A DNA stretch of 64,000 bases from Zygnema cylindricum (lineage: Eukaryota; Streptophyta; Zygnematophyceae; Zygnematales; Zygnemataceae): contig JBBHKE010001813.1 in the NCBI GenBank assembly GCA_037447655.1, positions 62,001-126,000 on the forward strand, read 5' to 3'. Numbering within the stretch: position 1 is the first letter of the stretch; each line of letters begins with the position of its first letter. Shown in pieces: positions 40,427-51,990 of this stretch. The notes below the pieces were generated by a model. The model worked only from the letters and a program-made list of their open reading frames with translations. It did not search any database and was not told where the DNA came from. The translations under genes were made by a program, and so were the position numbers.

Positions 40427-40775
40427 TTTGTAAAGTGAAGAATCATGTTTAGCATAATATTATAGAATTTGTGTTTTTTTTTTTTTTTTTATTGATTAGT
40501 ACTTTTGGATGGTTAGTGTGGTAATTGTACTTAGCGTTACTCAAAGTTTGTCGAGTAAATTGTATCCATGATGAATTCAATATAATCGAATCCTTATTTG
40601 CTTTTCATTTTGAAGTTTCTTACTGAAAATGATGTATGGAAAATGGACTTCAATGACACTGTATGTTACGGATGTTTTCAGTGTGTTTGGGGATTCGTCG
40701 GTTACATGTTGTATTCCACGGTTGACGACAAATGCAGTATATTGCTAGGTCAATTTTGGCATTAAGACAGTTTTA

Positions 40776-40955
40776 GCGACGAGACAGTCTCATCGCTGAA
40801 GTGCAAAAATTCGGTATGATAATCCAGCGACGAGACAGTCTCATCGCTGAAGTGCAGAAATTCGGTATGATAATCCAGCGACGAGACAGTCTCATCGCTG
40901 AAGTGCAAAAATTCGGTATGATAATCCAGCGACGATAACGTCTTGTCGCTGAATG
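40776..40955. repeat. 51-bp tandem repeat in transposon B
   Basis: Three units at 40776-40826, 40827-40877 and 40878-40928, with a partial fourth. Each starts GCGACGAGACAGTCTCATCG, itself a short inverted repeat, and ends GGTATGATAATCCA. Transposon A has diverged single versions around 25180-25400. Non-coding; the 75-codon minus ORF across it is only the repeat translated. Confidence 0.8.
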
Positions 40956-41949
40956 GTAAATTTGATGTTAAGTTAAGTTTTACCATTCAGTGACGAAAAT
41001 ATATCGTCGCTGAATGATACAATTTTGTCCCTACTAAAAATACAAGGTATACATAGGCGTATTAATAGGAAAATCCCCTAAATTACTTGTGTGTGATGCG
41101 CAAAACGCCAAGTATTTACATAGACATAAATTGTAATAAATTGACCTGCCGAAATCAAAATCAATAATTATAACTCATTTTTATTTTTTGTCTTTTTTTT
41201 TGATTTCGGCACTAAAATGCCATTTTTTTATAAATCAAGATATTAAAATAACCTCGAATCATTACGTTTTAACAGTGACAAACACAATTTATATACAAAG
41301 CAAAATCATATGGAATACAAAAAAAAAGTATACACACATAAAAAACAAAGAAAAAAATATGGATAACATAAAAGAAAAACAGAACGACCAATTCCTTTCT
41401 TTTACATTCCTTTCACGGTGCACATAATAATTGTCCAAAAATTTACAAATGTACATATAAACCATAGCTATGGAAATGTACAGAGATGTAATTGAAAACG
41501 GAACTAACCAAAACCTATCTTGGAAAAATACCGAATGAACAATCCTACTAAAAACATAAAAGATTATTCCTATCAAGATTTCTCCATATTATAGTTGAAT
41601 TTTTCAATTGTGAGGAAAAAACCAAACTCAACAAACATTTATGTTACTCCTACCCTCCATCTTTTATAATCTCTCTTTTTTTATTTCCCCTCTCCTCTCT
41701 CACCTCTACTCCCTTCCATTCCTCGCCTCCCTCTTTCTTCTCCTACCTCACTTTCCCCCTCTCGTTCAAAACTTATTCTTTTATACTTTAATGGTAATGC
41801 TAATTTTTTCCATATGTAGAAGGAATAATGTGTACGTCACATCTACAAATAAGACAAAAATTAAAAGGAACCAAAAACAAATTAGAATCGCCAATGAAAA
41901 TAATAAAAATGGAAGCAAAACAACAAATAAACCACTATAACACAAAAGG

Positions 41950-42416
41950 TACAAGGGGAAGAGGCAGATTGAGAGAGAGGGAGGTAAGGGTAGAGACATA
42001 TAAGAAGAGGGGTGGAAGGGAAATGGATAAAAAAATAGAGAGAGAGAGAGGGATTCACGGATAGAGAGAGGCAGATTGATAGGGAGAGAGGGGGGGAGGC
42101 ACATTGAGAGAGAGAGAGGGGGAGAGGCGGATTGAGAGAGAGAGAGGGGGAGAGGCGGATTGATAGGGAGAGGGGGAGAGGTAGATTGGGAGAGAGAGAG
42201 GGGGAGAGGCATATTGATAAGGAAAGAGGGGGAGAGGCAGATTGATAGAGAGAGAGGGGGAGAGGCATATTGATAAGGAGAGAGGGGGAGAGGCAGATTG
42301 AGGGAGAGAGAGAGGTAAGGGTAGAGAGATAGAAGAGGAGGGGGAGAAGGGAAATGGGAAAATAAAATTAGAGAGAGAGAGAGGGATTCACAGATAGAGA
42401 GAGGTAGATTGATAGG

Positions 42417-42466
<50 letters not shown>

Positions 42467-42530
42467 AAAAAAGAGAGAGCGAGAGAGAGAATAAGAGAGA
42501 GAGAGAGAGAGAGACAAAAAAAATAAATTA
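41950..42530. repeat. Purine-rich minisatellite and GA microsatellite
   Basis: Units of roughly 30 bases such as GGGGGAGAGGCAGATTGATA recur many times, then a pure GA run at 42419-42520. The minus-strand ORFs of 128 and 143 codons are Pro/Leu/Ser low-complexity translations. It matches in position and composition the purine tract of transposon A. Confidence 0.75.
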
Positions 42531-43100
42531 CATATACTTCATGCAAAAAACATTCTTTCTCTCCATATATTGTGAAATAATTTTATGCACTCCTACCTTC
42601 CCTTTTCCATTTATGTTAAGCAAAAACGGCATTTCCGTTTTCCTCGACCTCATTCTTCCATACTATTTCTTCCATATTTATTGTAAACAGACAACCTTCC
42701 AATCACAAAAGTCACTCTCACCAGGTCGCTCGAAGTTTCTGGAAACAAATCTTTTTTGCCAGTACATAAGAAGCCACCCATACCCTTACGTACGGATCGA
42801 CACGTGCGTTTGTTGTCCGTACCAAATCAAGCATCCAATCACAGCAGCGCAGCTGTGCACGATTGCCCTTAGCCCTAATCGGAGGAACCGGCCCAGTACG
42901 ACCTTTAAAAGTTAAAAAACTATAACTTTTGAGATACTTCCAGAGTCTTATGTCCAGGAATCATCCTGCGGACAGTGAGAATACACCTTGAGATTCCTGA
43001 GGATGATCGACGAATGAGGAGAGCCATGGTTTCTCTTTTCGTCAGGTTATTTGGAGCCATGGATGTTTGAAATTGGTAGCCTGTGATTTCAAAATAGATG
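42531..43100. other. Spacer, no gene recognised
   Basis: Low-GC sequence after the purine tract. A plus ORF (42409-42915) begins within the GA run and has no domain. Confidence 0.35.
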
Positions 43101-43262
43101 ATTAAACGTGCGAAAACTTTTGAAAATGCTACAGTACAGTACTGTACAGTATATGGCTATATGCGGAGATTGTGTACTATACGCGTATGATTTCGTATTT
43201 TAAGCGTAGAGTACTGCTGAACCCCCTATAGTGTTTCCAAATGTTTTCGCACACTTGAACCA
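43101..43262. mobile_element. MITE-II copy
   Basis: The left end TTAAACGTGCGAAAACTTTT and right end ATGTTTTCGCACACTTGAA form an imperfect inverted repeat. The interior has a GTACAGTACTGTAC palindrome near 43134-43147. About 160 bp, non-coding, related by its end to the split element at 13867-27936. Confidence 0.5.
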
Positions 43263-43512
43263 TGGATGGAACTACACATGGCCATGCCACATAGGCACAT
43301 ACGGACAGGAGAGTTGTACGTAGATTGTACGGACACTATTGCAGGAGAAAGTGGACGCTGAAAAGAAATCAAATTACGAATTTTTGAAAACATGAAGAGC
43401 AGCATCGGGCTTCATTGGTGTGCACGAAGTCTCTTTGGCAGTCCTAAACCAACCTTAACTATAAATGTGCGAAACCATTGGAAGAAGAAAAAAAGAACCA
43501 TTGGAAGCGCTA

Positions 43513-44031
43513 CACCGTGAATCGCTATTAGCGTAATGAAATAGATAGCGTAATGAAACAATTAGCGTTATTTACGCTAATTGGGAATGTCGTTTTTTTT
43601 CGTAATAATTTTTATTCTAATTTTTCGTACATTCTAATTTGTAAACTGCTTTGTAAAAGTTTTCAGTGCAGAATATATCCACACTACAATATGTTCATGT
43701 ACGAAATTGTTCAAATCGTACGCTGTCGCGTTTTTTTGACATCCGTGAATGCCGGAAAATATTTACGCAATTACATGTTAGCGCGACTACGGGACTGCGT
43801 GAATATCTTTTCTGTACTTTTCTACTTGAAAAAGTACAAAGAAGTACGTGTCTTACATACCGTACACCACACTATTTATATTGGCACTTTATTGGAGTCG
43901 TGAATCCTATTTAATGGGCTACCTCAAATAACGTGTAGAAACATTTAGAATGTTTAATTCTATTTGAGAATTTGCCTAAAAAAACAGGGTACCTCAATTA
44001 GCGTCCAACACGCTAATAGCGATTCACGGTG
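43513..44031. mobile_element. MITE-I copy, 519 bp
   Basis: The left end CACCGTGAATCGCTATTAGC and its exact complement at the right end form a terminal repeat of at least 20 bp. TA precedes the left end; AA, a one-base change, follows the right. Non-coding. Confidence 0.75.
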
Positions 44032-44033
44032 AA

Positions 44034-44231
44034 GCGTTGTGTACGCTAATCCCGTCCCGCTTTTTTTTTTTTTATTGTCAAATAGAATTATCTACACTAT
44101 TTAAAAAAAGCTCTAATTCCTAATTAGAGTAATCGATTTCTTCCAAAATTTCCAAATTCCCAATTAGCGTACACCACGCTAAATAATAGTATACGCTAAT
44201 CAAACGTACACGCTAATAGCGATTGGCGGTG
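44034..44231. mobile_element. MITE-I copy with damaged left end
   Basis: The right end GCTAATAGCGATTGGCGGTG is intact and followed by TA. The left begins GCGTTGTGTACGCTAATCCC, which matches the sequence just inside the right end of transposon A read inward (GCGTTGTGTACACTATTTCT). So it is a short derivative of that end, with the outer part of its left repeat lost beside the neighbouring insertion. Confidence 0.55.
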
Positions 44232-44233
44232 TA

Positions 44234-44430
44234 GCGTCAATGATTTTTCGCCACTTAAAACATCTTTTCTCCTTACACATTGTAGGATTGTGGATCTGAC
44301 GGTCGCGATTGAAAGCTAAAATTCTCAGCTTGCGATTGGCGGTCTCAAATTGAGAATCCAACAAGTGTGTACGGAGAAAAGATGTTTTAAGTGGCAAAAA
44401 AAACATTAACACTAATAGCGATACACGGTG
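44234..44430. mobile_element. Fold-back MITE (hairpin type)
   Basis: Nearly a perfect long palindrome: CGCCACTTAAAACATCTTTT on the left pairs with AAAAGATGTTTTAAGTGGC on the right around a loop of about 80 bases. The right end reads ACTAATAGCGATACACGGTG and is followed by TA. The left terminal repeat is cut in the middle at TA|GCGTCAATG, exactly where the preceding MITE ends. A second copy lies at about 56441-56629. Confidence 0.65.
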
Positions 44431-44536
44431 TACATCCTACAGACCTACACCCTACAATTACAAACGACAGAGAGCATCAAAAGTTTAAAAAAAGATAGCG
44501 GAGGAAGTGCGGGTCGCGGCTGGCAAAGCAGGGCCG

Positions 44537-47500
44537 ATGGCTGTGCTGGTTCCACGACGCGGAGAGCTTCTCCGCGCCTCTCGAAAACTTCCACACTGTG
44601 TCAGCTATGCTTTCGCTTTGGCTTCCAATACGTTGCAGCACGAGGCACAAGTAGTTCAGATCTGTTCATTATACTTTCCAGATGCAAGCCATGCCTCGAG
44701 TTTTAAATCAACATCCCCGAACACATTGGTGGAATGTCGTTCAATACCCTCTTTCCTTTATGTACAAGTACTACCCTGGCTACTCCCCTGTGCATTTAGA
44801 CAGGAAGATCCGTTACACTCGATGTCTCCCGATCACAAGAAACCGTCAATGCACATTCCATGCCTAGAAACGAAAAGGTTGGACAAGCTCTATCCAGATA
44901 CTTTCTCTTCCCGATTTTACAGCGGCCATTCCTCTGTGACAAAATGGAATCATTTGCCACGACCAAGCCTAGGGGCGGTTGTAGAACAAACATATGCCGT
45001 GCCTAGTTTCTGCGACCAATCATGTGGTTTAAAATCAGGGACGTCTTTGCCTGACACAACTTCTGTCAGAAAAATCTCCGTACATAGCTTTAACATGTCT
45101 ATGCCCAATAGCCCTACAACAGACATCGGAAAGCCAAGTCTTAGTTCTTCATTGCCCGGTGGATCAAGAGATGATCAAGAGAAGGCCTCCAAAACTAATC
45201 TTGAAAAAACATGGATTTATAAGTTTTTGCCACCTCATCTGAAGCCCTTTGCGCAGCTGGCTCGGCTGGATAAACCTGTTGGGACGTGGCTTCTAGCATG
45301 GCCTTCTTTTTGGTATGGCATCTTCCTGTCTTCATCCTGTAACAATTTATTCTTTTATCTTTTGTCGAATGCAAGCGATTCCATATGGTTTGACACGTTT
45401 GTGAGCACTGTGTTTATTGCATGTAGGAGATGTCAGTTTACATGACCTTCATGGCCGGTTAAAGTCTCGTGTGCGATAGATTGTGCACATCAATAGCATT
45501 TAATTTGCGTATAAATTAGTATGATCAGAACTCGGTTTCAAAAATACAAATTACCAGCTTTGTCCAAGATGAGGGCAGAATTCCATTAAATTATTGTCTT
45601 TCAACATCCCGAGCCAGAGTTCAATTCCTTTTTTTCAGAGGATGAAACTTCGGTTAATTTTCATCTTGCAAAGACATTGACCCAGTGCATGGCACTGTCG
45701 GTTTCAGTGTGGCCTGCGGTTCTGGAAGGTGTTCCAATGGAGTAACCATTTTTTGTAACAGGCACCAAGCTTCCATAGTTTTTGAAACTAATGTCACAAA
45801 CTGAGCGAAACTCTAGTATGGTCATTTGTATCTTCTTCAACGCAAGTCATTCCATGTTACCAGAGCTTTACTTATTGCTCATTGCTTGTTTACATCATTG
45901 CCTTGGGTAAAGGAATCTTTTGAACAGCGTGGGCATTCGTTAGAGTACATCGATATTGTGAAGTTGTGCACATCAAGGTTTTTTTTTTGAGGTACAAGGA
46001 TTCATGAAATTCTGTTCAATGGGTGCAGAATAGTCAAAATAATTGATTACATTGACATTGAACTATGTGCTTCCAGTTGATAGTAAACATATTCATTTCT
46101 CATTGATGAGTTGGTGAGTATGGCTCCCTGCTCTGGAGTTCTAGCGCACTGTTAAATTGGAGAACATTATGCCTACATGTTTGACTTAATTTCTTGTAGT
46201 TAATATTCCTTGTGAGGCTCTATCAACAACTGCTCTGTTGTTTAGCAATGGCAATAGTAAAGTTTTTTTTTCTGCCATTCAGGTACAAGTAACTGGGTTT
46301 TAGCTTGTGAGTTTAGATTCTGATTATCATAATAATTTTTTCCTGGATTTTCATTTTCATTCGACTCTCGGGTTGTGGACTGGGTCAGCTTTATGGCCAT
46401 TGCGCTACTGCAACGTATCTCAAAACTATACCTGTTTGTTTTTTTGAAGATATGATGGACTGCTAGTTGGTAACATCTTTACCACACGTCTGGTCCGCTT
46501 GTTGCACAAATCAACTATTTTTACTGGTCGAATGAACAAAGCTAAGATTTTTTAGCCAAAATCTTGAACTTGCAGGTGAACGTTTTTGTACGAAAAACAA
46601 TGTGCATAGCTGAACCATGAACTTGTTGTTTGCATAGAAGGCACACTGGATGTTTTGTAGCTTCTGAATTTTGGTGAAGTTTTTTTTTCAGATACCGCAG
46701 TCAGAGTTTAGAAGTTTTTTCTTTTTTTGTTCTTCAGATACTTTAATGCGTATCTTTTTGCATTTGATAAACCAGGCTGCCGGTTTATTCAAATTGTTAG
46801 TGGTGGCTTGGCAGGTCCATTGCTCTTGCTGCACCAACAGGACAGCTTCCAGATATGGCAATGATTTCTTTGTTTGGAGCAGGTGCACTGCTTCTGCGGG
46901 GGGCAGGGTGCACTATTAATGATCTTCTGGATCGGAAAATAGATGTTCAGGTGGGCTTTATTGAGTTTGTGCCTAGTCAGAAGGTCAGAAGGCTCTAAGC
47001 GTTTTCATGTGATTTTCACTTTTCATTTTTCTGTTATTAAATAACTGCCATTTGTCATACTTTTCATTTTTCTGTTATTAAATAATTTTCATTTGTCATA
47101 AGTTTTTAGAGAGGAGGAAGAACATGTTTGATTGGTGGTGATTCAGGCCATACTAGGCAAGCTGCGGACATCAGCATCTTGAGAATGGACTATTAGAGTT
47201 GATAATGGGCAGCACAGGAAACATTTTTAAGGATGCTATAAGCTGTTCACTTTTAACTTGCAAAAACTTTAGCTCTGAACATGCGTTGAGCTTATAGCAT
47301 GCAAATGAAGGAAAACGAGTGGATACATTTCAATAAGCAATGGCTGACGCCATTCTTACAACTCCTAGGATCTGTGATCTTCATTTTCTGTGGATTATGG
47401 TGTTGATATTAGGTGGCAAGAACTCGATCACGCCCCTTGGCAGCTGGTACTGTTACGCCCTTTCAGGCAGTAGCTTTTCTGGGAACACAACTATTGCTTG

Positions 47501-50500
47501 GCCTTGGTATACTTTTGCAGCTCAATACATTCAGGTATTGAGCTTGTTAGCCATCCCTGCTTTCTGCTGTGAGTTTTTAACGTCATCATTCCCCTCAGTT
47601 ATGTTTGCGCCTCTAGCGGCATGTTGAAGAGGCAGAGCTAAATATTGGACCTGGTTACGAAAGAAGAACGGAAACTTATTTCAGAACACAACGACCTGAG
47701 TTTCTAGGCATGTTAGCCCCCATTTTTTCTGTGCATGTCCTTCATTCTATTTGTGATTGCAGTGTAATCAAAAAGCTCCAGCTATCAGATGTCTTTTTCT
47801 TGACCTGGGAATTTTCCTTCCTTGTGGTTACTGATTAACAAAAGGGCGTTGGGAACTTTCATTATGTTGGGGCCATGTCACAGCCAAGTGCTTGGCGCCT
47901 CATCTTTATTTCTGGTCTTCACATATCCTCTCATGAAGCGCGTGACATATTGGGTAAGGAGCTCCCAGCCTCCCCTCTGGGGACGATAGACATCTCTCGT
48001 AGAAATCTCTGATATTTCTAATGCTGAATATGGTGTCTTCAGCATTGTCAATTTTAACTGCTTGCTTGATTTCCTTAGATTTACGCAAGAATATCACTCC
48101 GAATATCTGTCACATCTTTTCTAACAAAAGATAGTGCTGAAGTTGCTAGTACTTTATTCCAAGGGCTTCCTTCTGGCAAAAAATTAGGCATCTTAAAGCT
48201 CCTTATCCTGGACCAATCATGAAGTCAGACATTATTTGTAGGCTGAATTTTGGTTAATGCCTAGTTTCAGGCTTGTTTAGAACTTCAACTACTTTGCCCT
48301 TTATAGAGTGAACACAAGAAAATTTGTTGATGGTGGAAACTTAGTGTGCCTGTCAATGTATATGGTCTCTGAAATGTCCAGATTTGACTTTCAAACGGAG
48401 CTGGTTTTGTTTTGTATTTTTTATCATAGCTTCTAATTCTTTTTTTCCAAGTTCCAAGGCTTTAAAGCAAAGATCATGGTTGCTGCCATGTGTTTTTGTC
48501 ATTCAGCTACAATCAAGCTTGTCTTGCGGAACTTCAAGGTATATGTGTTTTTAAGAGTACAATGTTAATTTTGCAAACCACTTATGTATCTGTTTAACCA
48601 AGTTCGACCACTTATCTCAACATCAATCCATGTTTGGGGAAGGGATTTCGATGGTAATTTGGCATTCAGTCTTACCATAACTTACTTTATTGTTAGCTTA
48701 ACTTTTGTCATCGCCATTTTGCCAAAACTGTATGGAGCTTTGAGCAAGCAACGTGTAGTCACGTGCTTGACCTGGTATCTGGTGAACTGTTTTGTTCTCT
48801 ACTAGCTGATTTGTGTGTACCAGCTAGCAAGTGGCGTTGAGCTATTTTAGGCGCTATTTCTCCTGGTTTTGGCCCTTATGCCACCAAAGAACCCAATGTG
48901 TATCTTGAGCAAATTATGATTGTTCTCTATCCTTCAAGACCATATGAAATGAAGACCCGCCATAGGATGAGGGGCAGTGTTTCGACTACTCATGCAATTT
49001 GAGCTAAGACATATGATTTATCATAGGGCATTTAGGACTGGTTATCTGTAAAGCGATTATTTTCCAGAATGGTGCTGCATACCATACATCACCGTTTTGA
49101 ATGGAAATGTACACTCAGTGTGGATGCTGACGACCTTTTGTTTTTCCTCTGAAATGAAAGCTGTAATCATTGACTTGAACCTCCGGCTACCTCTAGTGAA
49201 AACTTAGGCTTATTGAGAATTGGCCTTTTGTCTAGCTTATGACTATTTTGTGTTCAAGTGAGCCTTACATAATTTTTAAGTGCTAACGGTATATTGAAGA
49301 TCATGTCTGGACAATAGAATTGTTTATTTTTTTTTTTTTTCTCACGATATGACTTGATGGTAGCTATGGTGCTTCTAACAACCATGATTGTACTAAGGCC
49401 GATTTATGCAATTTGCGGGTTATCTTTTTGTCAGTGATGGCTATCTGCCAGAGGTCATCAACATGGGCATAGGCTTGTTGGGGCAGCCACAGGCGTACCT
49501 TGGGTTGACATTCAATTGGGGGGCACTCCTCGGCTGGGCAGCAGTAAGAGGGAGCCTGGAGCTTCCAGTGGTGCTTCCCCTCTATGCGGCTTGCATATCT
49601 TGGACTCTTGTATATGACACAATATATGCACACCAGGTACACACCATCTGACGTTTGGTTTTGAAGGAGAAGGATCCATCTTCTCTACTTTCCTGCCTGT
49701 GGATCGAGATGTGTTCTATGAAGTTGGGAACGAAGTTGTGGTGTTGCTGGAAGTGATGTTATGGAGTGTGGGTGAAAAAATGAATATAGGGTGCATTCAT
49801 TATGCTAATCATAGTACCCTTGAAAAGCAATGCATACATAAATGCCACTGCATGAACGTGTTGCTTGTTGAAAACTCAACAGGAGGGTCAGTTCTTGAAC
49901 CAAGCATTTACTAGTCCACTTCCATGCTTTCTTTTTTTTTTGATTTTTTTTTAACTCCACAATATTAAAGTAACTCGAGCCAATTAGGGTGCATATTTTT
50001 CTGGAGATTAAAAGGTGCCTGTATCAATATACACCGTTGAGATTTTGTGTCATTGCTGTTGAGGGTTCTCCTATGCCTAACGGTTTGTTAAGGATAATAC
50101 AGTCTCACGTTTGTTATTCAATTGGACAACTGAGCAGTTATTTCTCCAATTTCACTTCAAATCAGGAGTTAGACGTCACTCATGTCAAATCCATCCCATT
50201 TAGGAAGATAGATTAGAGAAAGACCCTTGGCAACCATTCATGAAAGCGCTCCTCAATGTTATTTTATTCTTCAATGTATGCATTGTTGTTTTTTGATGTG
50301 GTAACTGCTACTTGACAGAAGGAGCAGTGGCAACCCTTGACTATATGCTGTCTGTTCCACTACTGAACAGGATAAAAATGATGACCTGAAGGTAGGCGTC
50401 AAATCAACAGCGCTTCTGTTTGGAAAGTACACGCCTCTTTGGCTTGCTGGATTCAGCAGTACAACAATTGGTGGACTAGCACTTGCAGGCCATATGGCTG

Positions 50501-51432
50501 GGTTAGGTGAGCATCATTTGCCCGCCAGGCCCGGTGAAAGGATACACATTCAAGGCTGTGGGTTCTGTGTAATAGCTGCAATTTGACATCCTGAGTTTGG
50601 TAGGTGATCACCCTGCAATAAGGCTCTGGACTCAAATTTAGATTCAGGAGCTAAATGATGGCAGACATGCAAAGGAAAGAGTGTCTGCGTAGTATATGTC
50701 CTTAATGTTGTCCAACTGATACGCAGAAGGGGCATATATGAATGTTTACAGCGTGGGCACGCAAGTACCATCACGATAAGTACGTTAACGGTCGCTTTAT
50801 CTCTACAATTATCGTAAAGGAATGGCTTAGGTTTGCAGCTGGAGAGAGTAAGGCCAGAGCTAGCCAGCTAGAAAGCTATTCCTGCGTTTTTAATCCTTTA
50901 CGTTTTTGTTTATTTGTTCCAATTGTATTGGGTGCAGGTTGGGCTTTCCCTGTTTCCTTGCTGGCAGCCGGGGGACATCTTGCGTGGCAGGTTGGCAGTG
51001 TTGACTACAACAGCCAATCAGACTGCAGCACGAAGTAGGCCCCTTCCCATCCTGATCTGATCTGCACTTTAATCCATGCCTTCGTACCTGGACTTCCGAG
51101 TGGTGAAAAGAGTTATATGGGGCTAAAGCAAACAAAGGGATTCATGTCATTGCATTTGTGGTCTTTGAACTCAACTCTGTTCCATGCTCCCTCTCTTCCT
51201 GTCTTCTCTGTCTCTCCCTCCCATGTTTCTACATACAGGCCAAAGCTCAAATCCTGCCTCCATATTCACAGGTGTTGGAAACATAATTTGCTAATCTGTT
51301 GTCCTGACCCTTTGTCCAAAGTTATCTTGTCCCATTCGCCCTTCACCTTTTTGCAGGTTTGCCTCCAACAAATGGCTGGGAGCAATTGTATTTGGGGGAT
51401 TTTTGATGGGAAAACTGACTGCACCGATATGA
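44537..51432 (+). CDS. COQ2: 4-hydroxybenzoate polyprenyltransferase, mitochondrial (ubiquinone synthesis)
   Basis: Joins the polyprenyl tail to 4-hydroxybenzoate in ubiquinone synthesis; an inner mitochondrial membrane enzyme of the UbiA family. Eight exons read by eye: 44537-45312, 46815-46950, 47413-47534, 47884-47953, 49487-49636, 50371-50506, 50938-51034, 51357-51432. Lengths sum to 521 codons including TGA with all phases matching, so 520 residues. The first Asp motif is NDLLDRKID (end of exon 2). The second, [12 protein letters not shown], spans the exon 5/6 border. [19 protein letters not shown] and [13 protein letters not shown] are family signatures, and several hydrophobic segments fit UbiA membrane helices. 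The long N-terminus (about 230 residues before the conserved core) starts basic ([17 protein letters not shown]), as for mitochondrial targeting, and is less conserved. A MITE lies 105 bp before the ATG. Confidence 0.92.
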
Positions 51433-51487
51433 GTACAAGTTAAGAAAGGTGAATTTATTCTCCAGAGTCAAAACGATACGAGGCCAG

Positions 51488-51990
51488 CTATCCAAATAAA
51501 CCGGTTCCACCACTTGAGTGGTGAGAAACAGACCCAGACCCCGACCCTGGCCGCGACTGATTCTCCTTACCTAAAGATGGTCCAAAAGTGTAGTCGTCAC
51601 AATCAAATGCTCCTTGCCTTAACACCTCGTTGTGGAGGGTGGAGAAGAGGAGATCTCCGAAAGAGAGGACGGAAAGAAATGAAGCTGTAGGAGGTGAGGT
51701 GCGTATAAAAGAAAATGATGACAACGTGAAACACCTTAATTAAAGAGCAAAAACAGCTGAGGATCGGGAAGGTTAGGAAAGGTCATTCACATGAGGTAAA
51801 TTTCCCAGTAGAGCTGTACCCAATGGAACTTGCCACAATTTGGATGCCAAGGGACACCCTGTCACTCGGCTGTTGGGGAGGAATGGGGGGAGTGGGGTGG
51901 GAGATGGAGAGGGATGAGAGATAGATGCTAAAAGAAAATTGTCGTGTATACCGAGTAATTATTGTAAATTTCAATATCGGCAATTTCGTC
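51488..51990 (-). pseudogene. Fragment of the R2-like element (RT thumb region)
   Basis: On minus it reads LGIQIVASSIGYSSTGKF, then after frameshifts TSPPTASFLSVLSFGDLLFS and LRQGAFDCDDYTFGPS. These align with LGCQLGSDLHIKQ, TSPPTPTFVSSLSAFDDHLM and LGRGAFDRESGPAP of the ORF at 607-1866. It is a short, multiply broken relic just past the 3' end of COQ2. Confidence 0.6.

Larger units (their letters stand above)
28143..42530 (+). mobile_element. Transposon B: second copy of the large pogo-like transposon
   Basis: The left terminal repeat CACCGCCAATCGCTATTAGC starts at 28143 after a TA. Sequence then follows transposon A closely through the subterminal region, transposase exon 1, ORF1, exons 2-4 and the purine-rich tail. 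A 6.4-kb Copia element (28642-35087) interrupts the left subterminal region. Homology to A is clear to about 42530. The true right end is unresolved: a matching repeat ends at 44231, but the sequence next to it appears to belong to another, inverted copy. Damage differs from that in A, so both descend from an active ancestor. Confidence 0.68.

Noticed and set aside
40762-40986. Spaced repeats resembling a small CRISPR array or a repeat protein
   Set aside because: The units are directly abutting 51-bp tandem copies without variable spacers, in a eukaryotic transposon. The ORF is only the repeat read in one frame.
41781-42268. Minus ORFs of 128-143 codons rich in Pro, Leu and Ser
   Set aside because: They are translations of a GA-rich minisatellite and overlap in several frames, with no domain.
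42531-44231. Right end of transposon B at 44231
   Set aside because: The terminal repeat matches, but the adjacent sequence belongs to an inverted short derivative of the right end of A, so the boundary was left open.
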